DNA of 64,000 nucleotides, taken from Dendrocalamus latiflorus. Taxonomy: Eukaryota > Streptophyta > Magnoliopsida > Poales > Poaceae. The number at the start of each line of letters is the position of its first letter. Position 1 is the stretch's first letter. The position numbers and the translations under genes were made by a program. The notes below the pieces were generated by a model. That model worked only from the letters and a program-made list of their open reading frames with translations, searched no databases and was not told the DNA's origin. The stretch is from contig CM029626.1 of assembly GCA_017311315.1 (NCBI GenBank), forward strand, positions 25,717,432 to 25,781,431, read 5' to 3'. Positions 56,601 through 64,000 of this stretch are shown piece after piece.

Positions 56601-58532
56601 CAGCAGCAGTTGTCGTGGAAGGCTTTGCGCGTACTCGGACGCATTCGTAATATGTGCCAAAATGAGCTAGGGCACAAATGAATTTGGTTCGTGGTGTTGG
56701 CACACCGTTTCTATTCGTGCCTCGATTTCATACGCCTCGAGTCTATACTACACATTGCAACCTGTTGTGGTGGAGTGTTTTACACCGACTAAGGTGGATT
56801 CGAATCTGCATGCCAAAATGAGCTAGGGCTCATACGAAGCCAATTTGTGTTTTTCGCACTCAGTTTCAACTCACGCCACAATTTCGTAAGCATCTTCGTC
56901 TTAGTACTCATTACAACCTGTTGTGGTGGTAAAACTGACTCATGTGCCCATGAACAGAAACTGAATTCTGAAAGAGACCCCGCTACGCAGCCGACTTGCA
57001 ACCTCTGCGCCACCCAAACCACTTTTCCAAAAATTATGAATGAAATGTAGAAGATAGTTGTCAAAGGTCTCTACAACTTTCATATTCATGGGTTCTACAG
57101 GAAAAATCATCTTCTTTACCTAATCTTTCAACCTCCACTGACTGCCCGAACACGAAAGATCAGGCCGCACAGCAACATGGAAACGCTCATAGCTCCTAAA
57201 CCGTTCGTTGAAATGAAGTGAATGACCAGAAATCCCCATACTTCGCACTGAAAGATCCCCTAGCTTGCAGAACACAATAGACGACACAAATCGAGCGATT
57301 AACCGAAAAACTGACCTGATTGAGAAATCGTCAAAAACAAAAGGGGGAAAATGTTGGTTACTCTTGGAGACCACAGATAGATGCTTGGAACGTCAGCACG
57401 AAACACCCCACTCCTCTCCTTCTCCTCCTCGTTCCTCTAGCTCATCGTCCCACCTCCTTCCCGTTTTTTTCTCTTTTTAGGACAAATTTGCAGCCCTCAC
57501 ACGCACTTCAAGATTCAAGGGAAGAAAAAGAAATTCCATGAATCTGTTAAATACTTTTGAAAATGCCGAATCAACATCTAGGGCATCACAATTAGTTTCT
57601 ATTCATGCCTCGATTTCATATGTATCAAGTCTACAGTGCCCACTGCAACCTATTGTGGTGGAAAGTCTAACACCGACTCAGACGGATTTAATATGCCCTA
57701 GAGAAATGAGCTACAACACATACTGAAGTGAATTCAGTGGGTTGAGTGGCGCTCAGTTTCATTTCGTGCCGCGAATTTCGTACACGTGGAGTCTGTTAGA
57801 ACCCGTTGTGGTGGAAAGTTTAACACTGACTCAGATGGATTTGAAATGCTTGCTGAAATGGGCAAGGGTGCGTATGAAGTCAATTTGCGATGTTTGGCAC
57901 CCAGATTCATTTCATGCCTAGATTTCATATGCACGGGGTTTGCTGTACCCGTTGCAACCCGTTGCGGTGGAATGTTTAACACGGACTCAGACGGATTCGA
58001 AATGCTTGCCAAATGAGCTACTATGCATATGATTCCATTCAGGGTGTTTGGCACTCAGTTTTGTTTCAGTACCTCGATTTCATACGCATCAAGTCTATTA
58101 TACCCGTTGGGTGGAAAGTATAACTCTGACTCGAACATAGCTGAAAAGCTGTGCCGAAATGAGCTACAACGTATATGACGTCAACTTTCGGGTGTTTGGC
58201 GCTCAGCATTACTTTCGTGCCTGCAAACTGTTGTGGTGAAAAGTTTAACAGCGAGTCGGACGGATTCGAAACTGCATGCCGAAGTGAGCTAGGGCATACG
58301 TGAAGTTCATTTGGGTTGTTGGCACTCGGTTTTGCTTTGTGCCTCTGTTCCGAACGCACTAAGTCTGTTGTCGCCCGATGCAATCTGCTATGGTGGAAAG
58401 TTTTGCGCCGACTCGGACTCATTCAAAATGCAAGCGAAAATGAGTTAGGGTGCATATGGAGTTTGTTCGTGGTGTTACCTCTTAATTTGTGTTCGTGTGT
58501 CGATTTTGTACGCGTCGACTCTATAGTTCTAG
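56601..58532 (+). repeat. Satellite unit 16 (many one-base insertions)
   Basis: 1932 bp, the longest unit. Isolated extra bases occur at, for example, GAATCTGCATG (56803), ATCTTCGTC (56894), TAGGACAAAT (57478), GCCCTAGAG (57696), GTTAGAACC (57796), GCTGTGCCG (58149), ACTTTCGGG (58186) and TCGCCCGATG (58372). Confidence 0.94.
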
Positions 58533-60458
58533 CAGCAGCAGTTGTCGTGGAAGGCTTTGCGCGTACTCGGACGCATTCGTAATATGTGCCAAAATGAGCT
58601 AGGGCACAAATGAATTTGGTTCGTGGTGTTGGCACTACCGTTTCTAATTCGTGCCTCGATTTCATACGCTTCGAGTCTATACTACACATTGCAACCTGTT
58701 GTGGTGGAGTGTTTTACACCGACTAAGGTGGATTCGAATCTGCATGCCAAAATGAGCTAGGGCTCATACGAAGCCAATTTGTGTTTTTCGCACTCAGTTT
58801 CAACTCACGCCACAATTTCGTAAGCATCTCGTCTTAGTACTCATTACAACCTGTTGTGGTGGTAAACTGACTTCATGTGCCCATGAACAGAAACTGAATT
58901 CTGAAAGAGACCCCGCTGCGCAGCCGACTTGCAACCTCTGCGCCACCCAAACCACTTTTCCAAACATTATGAATGAAATGTAGAAGATAGTTGTCGAAGG
59001 TCTCTACAACTTTCATATTCATGGGTTCTACAGGAAAAATCATCTTCTTTACCTAATCTTTCAATCCTCCACTGACTGCCCGAACACGAAAGATCAGGCC
59101 GCACAGCAACATGGAAACGCTCATAACTCCTAAACCGTTCGTTGAAATGAAGTGAATGACCAGAAATCCCCATACTTCGCATCGAAAGATCCCCTAGCTT
59201 GCAGAACACAATAGACGACACAAATCGAGCGATTAACCGAAAAACTGACCTGATTGAGAAATCGTCAAAAACAAAAGGGGGAAAATGTTGGTTACTCTTG
59301 GAGACCACAGATAGATGCTTGGAACGTCAGCACGAAACACCCCACTCCTCTCCTTCTCCTCCTCGTTCCTCTAGCTCATCGTCCCACCTCCTTCCCGTTT
59401 TTTTCTCTTTTTAGGCAAATTTGCAGCCCTCACACGCATTCAAGATTCAAGGGAAGAAAAAGAAAATTCCATGAATCTGTTAAATACTTTTGAAAATGCC
59501 GAATCAACATCTAGGGCATCACAATTAGTTCTATTCATTCCTCGATTTCATATGTATCAAGTCTACAGTGCCCACTGCAACCTATTGTGGTGGAAAGTCT
59601 AACACCGACTCAGACGGATTTAATATGCCTAGAGAAATGAGCTACAACACATACGAAGTGAATTCAGTGGGTTGAGTGGCGCTCAGTTTCATTTCGTGCC
59701 GCGATTTCGTACACGTGGAGTCTGTTGAACCCGTTGTGGTGGAAAGTTTAACACTGACTCAGATGGATTTGAAATGCTTGCTGAAATGGGCAAGGGTGCG
59801 TATGAAGTCAATTTGCGATGTTTGGCACCCAGATTCATTTCATGCCTAGATTTCATATGCACGGGGTTTGCTGTACCCGTTTCAACCCGTTGCGGTGGAA
59901 TGTTTAACACGGACTCAGACGGATTCGAAGTACTTGCCAAATGAGCTACTATGCATATGATTCCATTCCGGGTGTTTGGCACTCAGTTTTGTTTCGTACC
60001 TCGATTTCATACGCATGAAGTCTATTATACCCGTTGGGTGGAAAGTATAACTCTGACTCGAACATAGCTGAAAAGTGTGCCGAAATGAGCTACAACGTAT
60101 ATGACGTCAACTTCGGGTGTTTGGCGCTCAGCATTATTTCGTGCCTGCAAACTGTTGTGGTGAAAAGTTTAACAGCGAGTCGGACGGATTCGAAACTGCA
60201 TGCCGAAGTGAGCTAGGGCATACGTGAAGTTCATTTGGGTTGTTGGCACTCGGTTTTGCTTTGTGCCTCTGTTCCGAACGCAGCTAAGTCCTGTTGTCGC
60301 CCGATGCAATCTGCTATGGTGGAAAGTTTTGCGCCGACTCGGACTCATTCAAAATGCAAGCGAAAATGAGTTAGGGTGCATATGAGTTTGTTCGTGGTGT
60401 TACCTCTTAATTTGTGTTCGTGTGTCGATTTTGTACGCGTCGACTCTATAGTTACTAG
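58533..60458 (+). repeat. Satellite unit 17
   Basis: 1926 bp. It continues the one-base insertions at its left end (GGCACTACCG at 58632, TTCTAATTCG at 58643) and right end (CGCAGCTAAGTCC near 60280), with a cleaner middle that matches unit 15 closely. Confidence 0.94.
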
Positions 60459-62376
60459 CAGCAGCAGTTGTGGTGGAAAGCTTTGCGCGTACTCGGACGC
60501 ATTCAGTAATATGTGCCAAAATGAGCTAGGGCACAAATGAAGTTGGTTCGTGGTGTTGGCACTCCGTTTCTATTCGTGCCTCGATTTCATACGCTTCGAG
60601 TCTATACTACACCTTGCAACCTGTTGTGGTGGAGTGTTCTACACCGACTAAGGTGGATTCGAACTGCATGCCAAAATGAGCTAGGGCTCATACGAAGCCA
60701 ATTCGTGTTGTTCGCACTCAGTTTCAACCCACGCCACACAATTTCGTAAGCATCTCGTCTTAGTACTCATTACAACCAGTTGTGGTGGAAAACTGACTCA
60801 TGTGCCCATGAACAGAAACTGAATTCTGAAAGAGACCCTGCACGCAGCCGACTTGCAACCTCTGCGCCACCCAAACCACTTTTCCAAATATTATGAATGA
60901 AATGAAGAGGATAGTTGTCGAAGGTCTCTACAACTTTCATATTCTTGGGTTCTGCAGGAAAAATCGTCTTCTTTACCTAGTCTTTCAATCTCCACTGACT
61001 GCCCGAACACGAAAGATCAGGCCGCACAGCAACATGGGAACGCTCATAGCTCCTAAACCGTTCGTTGGAATGAAGTGAATGACCAGAAATCCCCATACTT
61101 CGCATGAAAGATCCCCTAGCTTGCAGAACACAATAGACGACACAAATCGAGCGATTAACCGAAAAACTGACCTGACTGAGAAAACGTTAAAAACAAAAGG
61201 GGGGAAAATGCTGGTTACTCTTGGAGACCACAGAAAGATGCTTGGAACGCCAGTACAAAACACCCCACTCCTCTCCTCCTCCCCCTTCCTCTTGCTCATC
61301 GTCCCACCTCCTTCCCGTTTTTTTTCTCTTTTTAGACAAATTTGCAGCCCTCACACGCACTCAAGATTCAAGGGAAGAAAAAGATAATTCCATGAATCTG
61401 TTAAATACTTTTGAAAATGCCGAATCAACATCTAGGGCATCACAATTAGTTTCTATTCATGCCTCGATTTCGTATGTATCAAGTCTACAGTGCGCATTGC
61501 AACCTATTGTGGTGGAAAGTCCTAACACCGACTCAGACGGATTTAATATGCCTAGAGAAATGAGCTACAACGCATATGAAGTGAATTCAGCGGGTTGAGT
61601 GGCGCTCAGTTTCATTTCGTGCCGCAATTTCGTACACGTGGAGTCTGTAGAACCCGCTTGTGGTGGAAAGTTTACACTGACTCAGATGGATTGAAATGCT
61701 TGCTGAAATGGGCAAGGGTGCGTATGAAGTCAATTTGCGATGTTTGGCACCCAGATTCATTTCATGCCTTGATTTCATATGCACGGGGTTTGCTGTACCC
61801 GTTGCAACCCGTTGCGGTGGAATGTTTAACACGGACTCAGACGGATTCGAAATGCTTGCCAAATGAGCTACTGTGCATATGATTCCATTCAGGGTGTTTG
61901 GCACTCAGTTTTGTTTCATACCTCGATTTCATACGCATCAAGTCTATTATACCCGTTGGGTGGAAAGTATAACTCTGACTCGAACATAGCTGAAAAGCGT
62001 GCCGAAATGAGCTACAACGTATATGACGTCAATTTCGGGTGTTTGGCGCTCAGCATTACTTCGTGCCTGCAAACTGTTGTGGTGAAAAGTTTAACAGCGA
62101 GTCGGACGGATTCGAAATGCATGCCGAAGTGAGCTAGGGCATACGTGAAGTGCATTTGGGTTGTTGGCACTCGGTTTTGCTTTGTGCCTCTGTTCCGAAC
62201 GCACTAAGTCTGTTGTCCCCGATGCAATCTGCTATGGTGGAAAGTTTTGCGCCGACTCAGACTCATTCAAAATGCAAGCCAAAATGAGTTAGGGTGCATA
62301 TGGAGTTTGTTCGTGGTGTTACCTCTTAATTTGTGTTCGTGTGTCGATTTTGTACGCGTCGACTCTATAGTTCTAG
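60459..62376 (+). repeat. Satellite unit 18
   Basis: 1918 bp. It shares CACACAATTTC, TTAGACAAATT and GAGAAAACGTTAAAAAC with unit 19. It has GTTGTGGTGG at its start, where neighbours have GTTGTCGTGG. Confidence 0.95.
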
Positions 62377-64000
62377 CAGCAGCAGTTGTCGTGGAAGGCT
62401 TTGCGCGTACTCGGACGCATTCGTAATATGTGCCAAAATGAGCTAGGGCACAAATGAATTTGGTTCGTGGTGTTGGCACACCGTTTCTATTCGTGCCTCG
62501 ATTTCATACGCTTCGAGTCTATACTACACATTGCAACCTGTTGTGGTGGAGTGTTCTACACCGACTAAGGTGGATTCGAACTGCATGCCAAAATGAGCTA
62601 GGGCTCATACGAAGCCAATTCGTGTTGTTCGCACTCAGTTTCAACCCACGCCACACAATTTCGTAAGCATCTCGTCTTAGTACTCATTACAACCTATTGT
62701 GGTGGAAAACTGACTCATGTGCCCATGAACAGAAACTGAATTCTGAAAGAGACCCCGCTACTGCAGCCGACTTGCAACCTCTGCGCCACCCAAACCACTT
62801 TTCCTAAACATTATGAATGAAATGTAGAAGATAGTTGTCGAAGGTCTCTACAACTTTCATATTCTTCGGGTTCTGCAGGAAAAATCATCTTCTTTACCTA
62901 ATCTTTCAATCTCCACTGACTGCCCGAACACGAAAGATCAGGCCGCACAGCAACATGGGAACGCTCATAGCTCCTAAAACCGTTCGTTGGAATGAAGTGA
63001 ATGACCAGAAATCCCCATACTTCGCTTGAAAGATCCCCTAGCTTGCAGAACACAATAGACGACACAAATCGAGCGATTAACCGAAAAACTTGACCTGACT
63101 GAGAAAACGTTAAAAACAAAAGGGGGGAAAATGCTTGGTTACTCTTGGAGACCACAGAAAGATGCTTGGAACGCCAGTACAAAACACCCCACTCCTCTCC
63201 TCCTCCTCCTTCCTCTTGCTCATCGTCCCACCTCCTTCCCGTTTTTTTCTCTTTTTAGACAAATTTGCAGCCCTCACACGCACTCAAGATTCAAGGGAAG
63301 AAAAAGATAATTCCATGAATCTGTTAAATACTTTTGAAAATGCCGAATCAACATCTAGGGCATCACAATTAGTTTCTATTCATGCCTCGATTTCGTATGT
63401 ATCAAGTCTACAGTGCGCATTGCAACCTATTGTGGTGGAAAGTCTAACACCGACTCAGACGGATTTAATATGCCTAGAGAAATGAGCTACAACGCATATG
63501 AAGTGAATTCAGCGGGTTGAGTGGCGCTCAGTTTCATTTCGTGCCGCAATTTCGTACACGTGGAGTCTGTAGAACCCGCTGTGGTGGAAAGTTTGGCACT
63601 GACTCAGATGGATTGAAATGCTGGCTGAAATGGGCAAGGGTGCGTATGAAGTCAATTTGCGATGTTTGGCACCCAGATTCATTTCATGCCTTGATTTCAT
63701 ATGCACGGGCTTTGCTGTACCCGTTGCAACCCGTTGCGGTGGAATGTTTAACACGGACTCAGACGGATTCGAAATGCTTGCCAAATGAACTACTGTGCAT
63801 ATGATTCCATTCAGGGTGTTTGCCACTCAGTTTTGTTTCAAACCTCGATTTCATACGCATCAAGTCTATTATACCCGTTGGGTGCAAAGTATAACTCTGA
63901 CTTGAACATAGCTGAAAAGCGTGCCGAAATGAGCTACAACATATATGACGTCAATTTCGGGTGTTTGGCGCCCAGCATTACTTCGTGCCTGCAAACTGTT
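62377..64000 (+). repeat. Satellite unit 19, cut by the window end
   Basis: 1624 bp, ending in monomer m7. It is the sister of unit 18 by shared variants. The array continues beyond the window. Confidence 0.95.

Larger units (their letters stand above)
1..64000 (+). repeat. Higher-order satellite array, ~1,918-bp unit, 19 units seen, interrupted by three retroelement blocks
   Basis: The same ~1.92-kb sequence recurs head to tail from base 1 to base 64000. Measured at the CAGCAGCAG landmark, complete units are 1918, 1918, 1916, 1917, 1917, 1919 (after removing an element), 1918 (after removing an element), 1909, 1909, 1918, 1917, 1919, 1917, 1915, 1932, 1926 and 1918 bp. Interruptions lie at 10204-22869, 25742-33423 and 38064-about 45896. 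Both window ends fall inside the array, so its true size is unknown. Short open frames recur in every unit on both strands, but they follow the repeat, overlap one another and resemble no protein family I recognise, so I treat them as non-coding. Confidence 0.97.

Noticed and set aside
1..64000. CRISPR-like array, because of regular repeats
   Set aside because: Units are ~1.9 kb or contiguous minisatellites with no unique spacers, and the context is plant retroelements.

Overview
The window is plant nuclear DNA, most likely from a grass (Poaceae). It appears to be heterochromatin, because I see no host protein gene, tRNA or rRNA gene in 64 kb. The grass assignment is an inference from GC-rich Ty3/gypsy elements of Tat type, iMet-primed chromovirus-type elements and a satellite with a ~155-bp monomer.

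The backbone is one head-to-tail higher-order satellite repeat with a ~1,918-bp unit. It fills about 36 kb of the window and runs off both ends: 18 complete or interrupted units plus a partial 19th. Each unit is built from nine diverged ~155-bp monomers. Monomer 3 is split by a ~600-bp non-monomeric segment. That segment resembles, in order and orientation, part of the LTR of the chromovirus-type element that sits elsewhere in this window. The satellite therefore seems to have captured an LTR fragment before the composite unit was amplified.

Three blocks of Ty3/gypsy sequence interrupt the satellite. (1) 10204-22869, + strand: a 12.7-kb Tat-lineage element with 243-bp LTRs, TSD GAAGT, and gag-PR-RT-RH-aRH-INT damaged by a frameshift in RT, a nonsense codon, a lost active-site tyrosine and a C10 frameshift. 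Its 6.6-kb 3' region holds a 52-bp tandem array, an antisense spliced gene with its own TATA box, and a 66-bp tandem array. (2) 25742-33423, - strand: a 7.7-kb non-autonomous element with 2.35-2.39-kb LTRs, TSD GTATA, an iMet primer site, and only the integrase/chromodomain tail left of its coding region. Its LTR carries a run of small hairpins and three ~180-bp degenerate repeats. (3) 38064-~45896: a rearranged composite made of two tandem LTRs 12 bp apart, a leader and gag on +, then an inverted LTR and an inverted non-autonomous internal region on -. About 335 bp of satellite is missing at its right junction.

Blocks 1 and 2 went into the satellite cleanly: removing each element and one TSD copy restores 1,919- and 1,918-bp units. 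Neighbouring units share private variants, which points to local unequal exchange or conversion. Units around 56.8-60.6 kb carry many isolated one-base indels. Almost every open frame inside the satellite is a chance or homogenised frame and is not annotated as a gene.
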